From Gammaproteobacteria bacterium (GTDB lineage Bacteria; Pseudomonadota; Gammaproteobacteria; Pseudomonadales; Azotimanducaceae), in the NCBI GenBank assembly GCA_028818795.1, contig JAPPND010000153.1:1-64000 (forward strand): a stretch of DNA of 64,000 bases, in the 5' to 3' direction. The notes below the pieces were generated by a model. That model had not been told where the DNA came from. It ran no database searches and saw nothing but the letters and a program-made list of their open reading frames with translations. Position numbers and translations under genes: made by a program. Below, piece by piece: positions 53,425-62,811 of the stretch (within the stretch, counting starts at the first letter, position 1; every line of letters begins with the position of its first letter).

Positions 53425-55215
53425 CTACCTGGCCCCGGGTACGGGTTCCGCCTTGTTGTCGTACCACCAGGAGTCCGGCGCGGGAGATTCGTAGACAGCC
53501 AGCGCGTCGGTGTCCGGTTGGCCGAACCGGTCCCAGTACACGATGCGCGTATCTCCGGATGCCTCCAGCGGTATGTGGTAATAGCCGCGGAGCAGTACCC
53601 GGTCGAGAGCCCGGCAGGCGGCGACCATGGCGTCCATGTCGGCGGCGTTGAGGGCGTGGTCGATCAGGGCGTCGATGGCGGGATCGTCGACGCCGGTGAG
53701 ATTGGATGTCATCGGTTGGCTCGCGGCCGCGGACGAGAACTGGAACGGCAGGAGGGCCATCGGCGGCAGCGGAAGCACGAGTTGGCGCACGATGGCGTCG
53801 AACTCCCGCGAGCGGATGAGGCGGATGAACTGGGCGACCTCCACGAGGCGGATGCTCGCCTCGATGCCCAGTCTCCTGAGCGCCCCGGTGTACGGAATCA
53901 GGATCCGGCGCTGGTCGATGTTGCGGGCGATGAACTCGATCTCGAACGGCTCGCCCGCCGCGTTGACGAGGCGGTCGCCGGCGACCTGCCAGCCCGCCTC
54001 GGCGAGCAGTGCTTGGGCCTTCGACAATGCCTCCCGACCGTAGCCTCGGCCACCGGACGCGGGAAGATGGAAGGGTTCGGAAAAAACGCGCGGGTCGATG
54101 CGATCGCGCAGCGGCTCGAGTAGGGCGACCTCACCCGGCGTCGGCAGCCCCGTGGCGCCGAAGGCACTGTTGGGAAAGTAGCTGAACGCGCGTTGGTAGG
54201 CCCCGGCATGCAGGGTGCGGTTCAGCCAGTCGAAGTCGAACGCGACGGTGAGCGCTTCGCGCACGCGGACGTCGTCGAGCGGCGGGCGCTTGCTGTTGAG
54301 GCCGATGGCGGTGTTCATCCCCGCGGCCACACGGCTAGTGACTTCGCCGCGCCGCAGGAGGCCCCCATGGGCCGCCGGTGTGTCGTAGCTTCCCGCCCAA
54401 TGCCGTACATCGTTTTCGACGTAGTAGTCGATGAGCCCCTTGCGCAGCGACTCCCGGAGGACCGTCGCGTCCCGGTAGACGTCGTATTGCAGTTCGTCGA
54501 AGTTGTAGAGGCCCCGGGTCACCGGCAGGTGGCGTCCCCAGTAGTCGTCGACGCGTCGGTAGGCGATGTGGTCCCGAGCCCAGCGCTCGATCCGGTATGG
54601 GCCGCTGCCGACGGGTTCGACGAGGGTCGTTTTGGAAGGGTTTCGGCCCCGCCAATGATGCGCGGGCAGAATCCGCGGCTCCGCCGTGAGGAAACGGAGA
54701 TGCGAATCCTTGAGCGTCTCGTTGAGGTGCAGCCGCACCTCCCGCTCGCGGGTCACTTCCACGGCATCGATCCAGGAGAGCACCAGGCCGCCGTCGATTG
54801 TCGAGGTGGCCCAGTCGAGCGTGAACTTGACGTCGTCGGCGGTCACCGGTTCGCCGTCGTGGAACCGTGCCTGTGGATGCAGACGAAACACGAGCGTTTG
54901 CCGGTCGTCTGTCACCGCGATCCCCTGCGCAAGGCGACCGTAGAAACCGCCCAATTCGTCCCCGGAACGCACGATCAGGGTGTCGTAGATCCGGCCGTAG
55001 CCCGGCGGCGCCGCGACCGTGTTGTCGAACTCGCCGGCGAAGTTGCGGATGTCCTCCCCCGAGGAGAACGTCATCGTACCGCCCTTGGGTGCATTCGGAT
55101 CGACGTAGTCGAAATGCTCGAAGTCGGGGCCGTACTTCAACTCGTGAAGCAGCGAGATGCCGTGGCTGAACTCAAGCTCTTCGGCGCCAGCGGCGAGACC
55201 GAGCAGGCACAGCAT
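53425..55215 (-). CDS. YejA-like extracellular solute-binding protein (family 5)
   Basis: The 596-residue periplasmic protein has the SBP family 5 features. EELEFSHGISLLHELKYGPD and FEHFDYVDPNAPKGGTM are typical of YejA. IYDTLIVRSGDE, FRLHPQARFHDGEPVTADDV and SGPYRIERWARDHIAYRRVD follow. YejA binds peptides for the YejBEF importer. The start is uncertain: ATG 55215 gives a short hydrophobic leader (LCLLGLAAGA), whereas GTG 55359 would add 48 non-signal-like residues. No permease or ATPase of this type is nearby. A paralogue begins at 62812. Confidence 0.88.
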   Translation of the reverse strand: MLCLLGLAAGAEELEFSHGISLLHELKYGPDFEHFDYVDPNAPKGGTMTFSSGEDIRNFAGEFDNTVAAPPGYGRIYDTLIVRSGDELGGFYGRLAQGIAVTDDRQTLVFRLHPQARFHDGEPVTADDVKFTLDWATSTIDGGLVLSWIDAVEVTREREVRLHLNETLKDSHLRFLTAEPRILPAHHWRGRNPSKTTLVEPVGSGPYRIERWARDHIAYRRVDDYWGRHLPVTRGLYNFDELQYDVYRDATVLRESLRKGLIDYYVENDVRHWAGSYDTPAAHGGLLRRGEVTSRVAAGMNTAIGLNSKRPPLDDVRVREALTVAFDFDWLNRTLHAGAYQRAFSYFPNSAFGATGLPTPGEVALLEPLRDRIDPRVFSEPFHLPASGGRGYGREALSKAQALLAEAGWQVAGDRLVNAAGEPFEIEFIARNIDQRRILIPYTGALRRLGIEASIRLVEVAQFIRLIRSREFDAIVRQLVLPLPPMALLPFQFSSAAASQPMTSNLTGVDDPAIDALIDHALNAADMDAMVAACRALDRVLLRGYYHIPLEASGDTRIVYWDRFGQPDTDALAVYESPAPDSWWYDNKAEPVPGAR

Positions 55216-55365
55216 GGTGCCAGACCATCCGTGACTTACGCGGCCTGTTGGACGTTCGTGCGCGCATGCATGCTTCGAACACCGGAACCGCAAATGGGTC
55301 GATGGTCCCGCCCCGATAACGGACTGCGGAGAAGACAGACGGACCCCCGGCTTCGACACGTCAGC

Positions 55366-57010
55366 TCACCCGACGAACTCGATCCTCTCGACGCGTTGTC
55401 GGATCCGACCGGCAAGGACGCGCTGCAGCAGCACGCAGCACGCGATCATGACGAGCGAAACCACGGCGAACACCGTCGTCCCCAAGGTGGCGAACGTGAT
55501 CAGCGGCGGCAGGGCGGCATAGCCGACCAGGCTTGCCACGATTGCGAAGACCACGTGACGACCGGACTGGCGTCCCTTGGGGGGCGGCTCCGAAAACGGC
55601 ACCAAGGGCGTGCACAGCAGGGCGAGTTGCAGCGTCGCGACCGTGCTTAGCCCGAGCAGGAACGCATGCGACACGCCGCGCAAGACATCCTCGAAGATCC
55701 AGGACAGCGCGGCTGCGACCATCGCGAGGTACGGGAACAGGAAGAAGATCGCCGTGCAGTTTACCGCTTGGACAGTCAATCTCGCCGGGGTCGGAAGGCG
55801 TCGAGAAGAAGATCCACGAAGCGCGGAACGACTCGCTGTAGCGAAGGTTGTCGAGCAGGGTCAGCGGCAGCAGGATCGTGGACAGGTGCACCAACCCCAT
55901 GGCCATGGTCGCATCCAAGCCGATTTCGTCGGCGGCTGATTCAAGCTGGCGCAGGAAGGGCACCGCAAGCATGCACAGCGCGAGCGGGAACGCGCTCAAC
56001 ACGACCATGCGAAAGCGCATGTCGTGGCGGAACTGGGCACGGATGAGAGTGGCCATGATAGCTAGCTCCGGCGGTAGCCTTGCCCGCCAGCGAGGGATCC
56101 GTCGCCGACGCGCCATGCCTGTCTTGCGCCGAGGTCGCGTGCCCGAGGACAGCAGGGCACCTAAACGCTCGGTGTAGGCGAGCGAAAGTCTGCCGCGCGC
56201 CATGCCAGCCATCACGGCAATGCTGCCGACCACGATGAGCAACGAAAACCCGTCGAGGATGTCGAGCGATCCCGTCGCAATCCGGGGCAGGCAGGCGAAC
56301 CAGACCGGTGGGTAGAGCAGCAGCCACGGGCTTGCCTCCACTACGAACGACACGGCGATGCGTCCGCCGATCAACAAGGGCAGCAGGAAGAACGAACCGT
56401 ACACTGCGGTCGAGGTGAGCAGCTGCAGGTAGCCGAGCCCGCGTTTCAGGCGGTCGGGGGGCACCACGTGGAGCATTGCGGCGTACCCCGTCGTGACGAT
56501 CAAGACCACCCAGAACACGGCTGTCGCAAGGGCGATTAGCCAGCCTGCAAGCGCCAGCCCACCGTATTTGACGAACACGACGAGCAGGGACGGTCCGCCC
56601 GTCAGGACGCCGATCAAGCCGGCGTAGAACATCAGGTTGGTCAGTCGACTCAGGAAATACGTGCGCGACGAGATCGGCTGATAGCCCAAGACCTCGAAAT
56701 CCGCCGGTGACGACACGACCGTCTGGTAGTCGGTGAGCAGTGCCGTGGCGAGCAGCACCATGATGATGGACATTGCGATCATGGTGCCGCCGAATAGGTC
56801 GGGCACGAAGGCCACGACGACGGCAGCAGCAACGCCGGTGAAACCGTGAACGAAAAAGAAGGTCAAGCCGACGCCGTCGCGCTGCGGCCGGTCGCCCACC
56901 TGCAGGGGCGATGTCGAGCGCATGTCCACCTTCAGCATGGCCCTGGTCAACACCCGCCATTGGTGGTAGTCGGCGCCGACCGCCTCAACGCCCCGGCGAA
57001 CGAGACTCAC
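55366..57010 (-). pseudogene. ABC transporter membrane protein, frameshifted in the C-terminal third
   Basis: The 5' part (from GTG 57010, overlapping the ATPase stop by GTGA) encodes a polytopic protein with many transmembrane segments, such as GVAAAVVVAFVPDLFGGTMI and VFWVVLIVTTGYAAMLHVVP. After ASWIFFSTPSDP the frame changes at a run of four C (55787-55790 on the given strand). Removing one base restores RLTVQAVNC and the following segments (FLFPYLAMVAAALSWIFEDV, LGTTVFAVVSLVMIACCVLL), ending at 55366. Either this is a true frameshift or a sequencing error. It would pair with the neighbouring ATPase as an ABC-2-like exporter. Confidence 0.78.
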
Positions 57011-57768
57011 TGCAGCGCGGCGAGCATGTCGCGGGTGACATCTGCGGTTTCCCGGACGCCCGTCAGACGAATGAAGGCTTCCTCGAGGTTACGCGTTCCG
57101 GTGTCCGTGGCGATCTCCCGTGCCGCGCCCTCGGCGACCCGCCGACCGGCATCGATGATGAGGATGCGGTCGCAGACGCGTTCGACCACCTCGAGGATGT
57201 GCGAGCAGAACAGCACCGTCCGGTTCGCGGCAGCGAGTTCGCGCAACAACTGCTTCACCACCGCGCCGGCGTTGGTGTCGAGCCCGTTGAGCGGTTCGTC
57301 GAGGAACAGCACTTCGGGGTTGCCCAGGAGTGCCGCGCCGATCAGCACCTTCTGCTTCATGCCCTTGGAATATTCGCCCAGACGGGAATCCGCGGCATCG
57401 GCAATGTCGAAGAGGTCCATGAGCTCCTCGATCCGGTTTGCCGATTCGGTTGGGTCCAGGGCTTTCAGACCGGCGACCATCGAGAGATACTCCTTGCCGG
57501 TCAGGGCCTCGAACAGCGTTCCCGCTTCGGGTACGTAGCCGATACGCCGTTTGACTTCGAGAGGATTCCGAACGACGTCATGGCCCGCGACGCTGGCGGT
57601 CCCACTGGTCGGTTTGATCATGCCCGTGAGGATCTTGACGGTGGTCGACTTGCCCGCGCCGTTGGGTCCGAGGAAGCCAAGGACCTCGCCGGGCGCAACC
57701 GAGAGATCGAGCCCCGTCAAAGCGACCTTCTTCCCGTAGCTCTTGCCGAGCACTTTGGTCTCGATCAT
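57007..57768 (-). CDS. ABC transporter ATP-binding protein
   Basis: This 253-residue ATPase starts at ATG 57768 (an earlier in-frame ATG is at 57783). Walker A is GFLGPNGAGKSTT and the signature is LGEYSKGMKQKVLIGAALLG. Walker B is EVLFLDEPLNGLD and the switch His is in LFCSHIL. It belongs to the ABC-2/Ccm-like exporter class. The GTGA overlap with the permease gene shows a single operon. With the permease frameshifted, the transporter may be inactive. The substrate is unknown. Confidence 0.93.
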   Translation of the reverse strand: MIETKVLGKSYGKKVALTGLDLSVAPGEVLGFLGPNGAGKSTTVKILTGMIKPTSGTASVAGHDVVRNPLEVKRRIGYVPEAGTLFEALTGKEYLSMVAGLKALDPTESANRIEELMDLFDIADAADSRLGEYSKGMKQKVLIGAALLGNPEVLFLDEPLNGLDTNAGAVVKQLLRELAAANRTVLFCSHILEVVERVCDRILIIDAGRRVAEGAAREIATDTGTRNLEEAFIRLTGVRETADVTRDMLAALQ

Positions 57769-57973
57769 GGCGGGTTTGGCCAACCGCCCACGCCCGTTGC
57801 GACGCGTAGCGTGTCATTTGGTCGAGGCATCGCTTGGATCATACCTCCCAATCTACCTGCCACCGAGGCCCTCGACGACTACCGAGACACGGTGCAACAA
57901 ACACGGAGCGCATGGCGTTTGCGACAAGGTACTCTTAGTCGCCTGTGGCTGACTGGCGACGAAGGGAGCGGGC

Positions 57974-58990
57974 ATGACGAAAGACTACTCGATCTTCATC
58001 GGGACGGTGGGCAATGGACTGCAGGTTAGCCGCAACCGAGGGGAGAGGTGGCAGGCGACGCCCGTTGGCGGACTCGAGGGCAACGTGCGTGCCCTTGCGG
58101 TTTTTCCCGACGACCCGCACCGCCTTCTGGCGGGGTCGGACGGAACGGGTATCTACCGCAGCGACGACAACGGCGCCACGTGGGAGAAGCTCGACTCGCC
58201 GATGGAGGGCATGGAGATCTGGTCCATCGATGTCGACCCGGAGGACCACGACCGGATCTATGTGGGCACCCGGCCCGAGGGATTTCGTTCGCTGGACGGT
58301 GGTTCGACCTGGGAGGCGTTGCCCATGGGTGTCGACCGCAACGCCATGCTCTATCCGCCCAGAACCACGAAGATCCTGGTCGATCCCAACGACAGTCGGA
58401 CGATCTGGGCCGGGACCGAGGTCAACGGCGTGTACCGGAGCGAGGACGGCGGCGAATCCTGGCGACGTCTTCCCGACCTCGGACCAAGCCCCTGGCACCA
58501 GGACAACCACTGCCTCGCGATCCGGAACGGGGACCGGCGGGCGATATACGTCACCGGTCCCGAAGGGTTGGCGACCAGCGTCGACGACGGCGAGACCTGG
58601 CGCATCGAAGCCCTGCCGCCGGTTCGGGACGAGAAGGGCGACGTGTTCAGCACGGGAGAGCGTGTGCCGGACCACGCCTACTGCCGCGGCATGATCATCA
58701 AACCCGACGATCCGGACACGATGTTCATCGGGACCGGCAATACGATTCCTGGCGAAGTCGGCGGGATCCAGCGCACCCGGGACGGCGGCGAGACCTGGGA
58801 GTACGTCTCCCTGCCCGTGCTGCCGAACTCGGTGGTGTACTGGTTGGGGACGCACCCCGAAAGCCCCGACGTGATCGCCGCGGCCAGCATCTTCGGCTAC
58901 GTTTATCTCAGCGAAGACGGCGGCGAGACCTGGACCAAACCGCGCCGCGAGCTCGGCCACGTGCGCGCCGTCGCCGTGACGCCGAGTTGA
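57974..58990 (+). CDS. BNR-repeat beta-propeller protein
   Basis: The 338-residue protein carries repeated Asp-box (BNR) motifs of the S-x-D-x-G-x-T-W form: SDDNGATWEKL, SLDGGSTWEAL, SEDGGESWRRL, SVDDGETWRIE, TRDGGETWEYV and SEDGGETWTKP. Six such repeats predict a sialidase-like propeller. No signal peptide is evident, so it may be cytoplasmic or exported by another route. A GAAGGGAGCGGGC stretch before ATG 57974 gives a ribosome site. The ligand or enzymatic function is unknown; related proteins are often labelled glycosyl hydrolase or photosystem-stability-like. Confidence 0.87.
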   Translation: MTKDYSIFIGTVGNGLQVSRNRGERWQATPVGGLEGNVRALAVFPDDPHRLLAGSDGTGIYRSDDNGATWEKLDSPMEGMEIWSIDVDPEDHDRIYVGTRPEGFRSLDGGSTWEALPMGVDRNAMLYPPRTTKILVDPNDSRTIWAGTEVNGVYRSEDGGESWRRLPDLGPSPWHQDNHCLAIRNGDRRAIYVTGPEGLATSVDDGETWRIEALPPVRDEKGDVFSTGERVPDHAYCRGMIIKPDDPDTMFIGTGNTIPGEVGGIQRTRDGGETWEYVSLPVLPNSVVYWLGTHPESPDVIAAASIFGYVYLSEDGGETWTKPRRELGHVRAVAVTPS

Positions 58991-59040
58991 GACGGGCGAC
59001 CTTGCAGAGACCCCAGCCACCGCAACGTTAAGGAATTACG

Positions 59041-59970
59041 ATGGCGCTACGGGTAACGGAGTTCTTTGGACTAGCGCCATTGGACCATGAGGCCGCTCAC
59101 AATGTGGCAAGAAGACGGTGTCCGTTTGTCAGAAGCAATTGCATCAAGCCGAACCATGGGGCGTGTTCGGTTCGACAGTTGACCCACCCGGATCCCGTCG
59201 TTTGCTGTCCGAATCGCATGTACGAGGGCAACTTCAGGATTCTGGCGGAGATCTCTGCCGAAACCTTCGGAACCGAAACCGAACTCCTGCGTCCATCGGA
59301 CGTTGCCGGGCGTGTCGCTGCGAGTGCGATGACCGGCAACGAGGTGGCGGTCTTCGGTCGCTATTGGGGCCAAGAGCTGCCCTTGCCGCGACCTCGTGGC
59401 GCGAGCCCGGTGCAGAGCCGCAAGTACTATGTGGACTGGATTCTCGCGAAGCTGGACCGCGATGGCTTCCTTGTCGAGCTGACAGCCGTAGAAGTCCAAA
59501 CTGTCGACACGACGGGCAACTACACCGACCAAGTGCAGTTGTTCTTCAATGGTGAACGGTACCGCGACCGCCAAGGACGGATGCCGGGCTACAGCAATGC
59601 CGGGATCAACTGGGAGAACGTGAACAAACGAATCTTGCCCCAGCTAATCTACAAGGGCCATGTACTCCGCAGGGAGAGGAAGTGCACGAAGGGTTTGTAC
59701 TTCGTGTGCCCCAAGCAGGTCTACGATCGGATTCGAGACCGACTAGGTGGCAACCTGCACGAGTATCGTCCGAGCACGGGGACGATCACGTTCCGAAGCT
59801 ACGAGTTGGGTCCGATCGCCCCTTCTGGCCACCACCGAAAGATGGCCCTGTCCGGACAGGTCACGACCACCGTCGACCAAGTCGCAATCGCGTTCACCTC
59901 GCCCATGAACCTGCCGGATCCGAACGTCTATGGTGCCGCCATCGATGCCGCGCTCGAACGACAGCCCTAG
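59041..59970 (+). CDS. NotI-like type II restriction endonuclease
   Basis: This 309-residue protein resembles the NotI family. A cysteine-rich N-terminal part holds Cys27, Cys34, Cys42 and Cys55/56 (RRRCPFVRSNCIKPNHGACS and VVCCPNR), matching the Fe-Cys4 site known in NotI. The nuclease core shows KYYVDWILAKLDRDGF followed by LTAVEVQTVDTTGNYTDQV. The Asp and ExQ fit the Asp/Glu/Gln active site recalled for NotI. NotI cuts GCGGCCGC; the specificity here is unknown. A GGA-rich stretch precedes ATG 59041. It ends overlapping a convergent C5-methyltransferase, so the pair is an R-M system. Confidence 0.8.
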   Translation: MALRVTEFFGLAPLDHEAAHNVARRRCPFVRSNCIKPNHGACSVRQLTHPDPVVCCPNRMYEGNFRILAEISAETFGTETELLRPSDVAGRVAASAMTGNEVAVFGRYWGQELPLPRPRGASPVQSRKYYVDWILAKLDRDGFLVELTAVEVQTVDTTGNYTDQVQLFFNGERYRDRQGRMPGYSNAGINWENVNKRILPQLIYKGHVLRRERKCTKGLYFVCPKQVYDRIRDRLGGNLHEYRPSTGTITFRSYELGPIAPSGHHRKMALSGQVTTTVDQVAIAFTSPMNLPDPNVYGAAIDAALERQP

Positions 59971-61364
59971 TGCGCCACGGCACCGATCTGAACGTCCCGC
60001 AAACCGGATCCCAGCTCTGTCGTACTCGTGGTTTCGTCGGATGCGCCCGAGATCAAGGCGTGGCCTACGTGTTTTGCCAGAAGGGGGGGCACTGCGTTCC
60101 CGACTTGTACGTACTGCTCGGTGCGTGGTCCCGCGAACCTGAACGCATCGGGAAACGACTGCAGCCGGGCGGCTTCGCGTACCGACAGAGCGCGATCCTG
60201 CTCGGGATGGATGAAAGCACCCCAGTGCACGTCGCACTTTGTCAGGATAGTCGAGGAAAGCCCATCCTTGCGGAGCCGTCCGTACCGCTTCGTGTGGTCA
60301 CACCGCCGCGCCCGTTTCATACCTGCGGGAAGCAGTTCGAAGGGGACGTCGCGCCAGCTACCGCCCTCGGGTATGTACTTCATACGCTGGAGGTTGATTG
60401 GCGCGAGGCGAGGCGCTTCATGGTTGGCCACGATTGTGGCGTTGCCGCGTAGGTAGCTTTGGTAGTCGGACGACGGAGTGCCGTCGTAGCAGGCCGGCTG
60501 ATCCGGGACCTCGCCGTTGCCAAGCGGAGGTAGATCCTCGATTGCATCCCACACCGTGACGAAGGGAACCAGTCCGGGTCCATGAGTTCGTTTAGGCCAT
60601 TGCACGGGCAAGCCCAACCGATTGCCAATGAAGAAGACGCGGCGACGTTCCTGAGGTACGCCATATTCTTCAGCACGGAGAATCTTCATTTCAACGGCAT
60701 AGCCGAGTTCTCCTAGGCCGGAGACGATATGGTCGACGGCTTGGCCGTTTCCGGCTGAGGTGATGCCGGTGACGTTTTCCATAACGACCCACTTCGGCAT
60801 GAGCCCATCGACGATACGTAGGTACTCGCGAAACAGCCCGCTGCGTTCGTCGTGCATTCCCCGCTGGTGGTTGTAGACGCTAAACGCTTGGCAAGGCGGG
60901 CCGCCGATGAGACAGTCCAAGTCCCCCTTGTTCAGTGCGGCAGCCCGTAGAAGATCGCCTGTGGAGAGATCTTGGATGGGTCCAGTCAGCGCCTGTGACC
61001 CCGGGTGGTTCTTCGCGAAGGTCTCTATCGCGAAGGGTTCGATGTCGTTGCCCGCGAGAATTACAAAGCCTGCTTGTCGGAAACCCTCCGAGAGGCCGCC
61101 GGCCCCGCAGAACAGGTCGATGGCAGTCCAACGCGCTTCGGCTAGGTCACCGCTACGTTGCCTGGGGACAACTGAGGAGGGTGTGGTCACTTCATCGTCC
61201 GACAGTGAACTCGCCGACGCATTGCGCGCGGAGCCGGGCAACGAAAATTCGGTCGGATCGGTCGGTGCCTCGCGCTCCTCTACGGCTAGGCTGGCTGATA
61301 TCGAGGCTGCGGCCACCGTGACTTCCGTGTGTGTAAGGCCATGCGGTGCGACGCCACACCGCAA
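59967..61364 (-). CDS. DNA (cytosine-5) methyltransferase
   Basis: The protein has all major C5-methyltransferase motifs: TAIDLFCGAGGLSEGF (motif I), GGPPCQAFSVYNHQ (motif IV with the catalytic Cys), VVMENVTGI (VI), PQERRRVFFIGN (VIII), a target-recognition region (about residues 250-400 of the full frame) and YVQVGNAVPPLLAKHV (X). The start is unclear: the first candidate is TTG 61364, but homology begins only about 75 codons later at ARWTAID, so the true start may be an internal GTG. It should protect the NotI-like target of the convergent gene. Confidence 0.88.
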   Translation of the reverse strand: MRCGVAPHGLTHTEVTVAAASISASLAVEEREAPTDPTEFSLPGSARNASASSLSDDEVTTPSSVVPRQRSGDLAEARWTAIDLFCGAGGLSEGFRQAGFVILAGNDIEPFAIETFAKNHPGSQALTGPIQDLSTGDLLRAAALNKGDLDCLIGGPPCQAFSVYNHQRGMHDERSGLFREYLRIVDGLMPKWVVMENVTGITSAGNGQAVDHIVSGLGELGYAVEMKILRAEEYGVPQERRRVFFIGNRLGLPVQWPKRTHGPGLVPFVTVWDAIEDLPPLGNGEVPDQPACYDGTPSSDYQSYLRGNATIVANHEAPRLAPINLQRMKYIPEGGSWRDVPFELLPAGMKRARRCDHTKRYGRLRKDGLSSTILTKCDVHWGAFIHPEQDRALSVREAARLQSFPDAFRFAGPRTEQYVQVGNAVPPLLAKHVGHALISGASDETTSTTELGSGLRDVQIGAVAH

Positions 61365-61474
61365 TGAACAGAATGATGTAGATTGCGCGGCGTGTCAACG
61401 TATCGGCCCTTGCCGGCGACCGGAGTCGGCGTGACACCGAGCTGAGCAAGATGACCTCCCGGAGAACCGATCCC

Positions 61475-62704
61475 ATGCCCCGTACCCGAAGCGTCCAACG
61501 TCGTCTCTTGATTCTTGCCGTCTGCGCGCTCGCGCTGCAGTCGCTCGCTGGCGTGTCGTTGGAACGTCTTGGCCGGCTCGACGCCTTCCTCGATGCCTAC
61601 GTGGACGAAGGCAAGATCCCGGGCGCCGTTTTGCAGGTCACCCGCGACGGTCGTACGGTCTACCACCGCGCGACGGGGTTTCGGGACCGCGACGCCGGCG
61701 CTGCCATGCAGACGGACGCCATCTTCCGCATTGCGTCGATGTCGAAGGCCGTAGTCAGCGCTGCGGTCCTGATGCTGCAGGAACGTGGCGCCCTGCTCAT
61801 CACCCAACCGGTCGGCGACCTGCTGCCCGAGTACGCCGCCACCCGCGTCGCGGTCGCGGCGGACGAAAGCGACTACGAGATCGTCGACGCCACGCGGCCC
61901 ATCACGATCCGGGATCTGCTGACCCATACCGCAGGGATCGGCTACGGGTATGGTCCCGCAGCGGAGGAGTGGGAGACCGCAGGACTCCAGCATTGGTACT
62001 TCGGCCACCGTGACGAACCCATCCTCGAGACCGTTCGCCGCATCGGCGGAATGCCCATGGACGCCCAACCGGGCGAACGATGGGTTTATGGCTACAACAC
62101 GGACATTCTCGGGGCGGTCGTCGAGGTGGCGAGCGGCGCGACGCTCGATGAGTTCCTCGCGAGAGAGATCTTCGCGCCGCTCGGCATGTCGGACACGTCG
62201 TTCTACCTGCCGCCGGGCAAGCGCGACCGTCTGGCAGTCGTGTATTCGCGTACCCAGGCCGGCGAACTGGTGCTCCCCGAGGCGAACACGCCGTTTCACG
62301 GTCAGGGCCACTACGTGACGGGCCCGCGAAAGAGCTTCTCGGGCGGTGCCGGTCTGCTCTCCACAACGGCAGACTACACCCGGTTCCTCGAAGCCATCCG
62401 GCGGGGAGGGGGACCGATCCTGTCGCGCAAGTCCGTCGAACTGATGACCACCGACAACCTGGGCGACATCGAGTTAGCCCCGGGTCTTGGCTTCGGTTTG
62501 GGCTTTGGCGTCGTCTCGGATCCGGGGGTGCGCGGCGAACTCGGTTCGCCCGGCGAGTTCAATTGGGGCGGCGCCTACCACACGTCGTATTGGGTGGACC
62601 CGGCCGAGAAGCTGACCGTCGTCTACATGACCCAGATTCTCCCCGCTTGGGGCTTGGACGACTTCGGCAAGGTCAGGGCGCTGGTCTACCAGGCGATCGA
62701 CTAG
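61475..62704 (+). CDS. secreted serine hydrolase, beta-lactamase class C family
   Basis: The protein has about 409 residues from ATG 61475 (an earlier ATG is at 61451). A signal segment (RRLLILAVCALALQSLAG) precedes the class C fold: FRIASMSKAVVSAAVL contains SMSK (SxxK), VYGYNTDILGAVVE has the YxN motif, and a late FNWGGAYHTSYWVDP corresponds to the third (H/K)xG-like region. These proteins are esterases, peptidases or beta-lactamases; EstB-like esterase is possible. Catalytic residues look intact. The gene stands alone in its neighbourhood. Confidence 0.9.
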   Translation: MPRTRSVQRRLLILAVCALALQSLAGVSLERLGRLDAFLDAYVDEGKIPGAVLQVTRDGRTVYHRATGFRDRDAGAAMQTDAIFRIASMSKAVVSAAVLMLQERGALLITQPVGDLLPEYAATRVAVAADESDYEIVDATRPITIRDLLTHTAGIGYGYGPAAEEWETAGLQHWYFGHRDEPILETVRRIGGMPMDAQPGERWVYGYNTDILGAVVEVASGATLDEFLAREIFAPLGMSDTSFYLPPGKRDRLAVVYSRTQAGELVLPEANTPFHGQGHYVTGPRKSFSGGAGLLSTTADYTRFLEAIRRGGGPILSRKSVELMTTDNLGDIELAPGLGFGLGFGVVSDPGVRGELGSPGEFNWGGAYHTSYWVDPAEKLTVVYMTQILPAWGLDDFGKVRALVYQAID

Positions 62705-62811
62705 CTAACGGCCTTTAGGTCGCCCCTGTGGATGGCGACAGTCCCGTCATGAATTGGTGGCGAGACCCCACGCGCATCATCGCCGCGATGTCACGCCACA
62801 GGCTGGACGGG

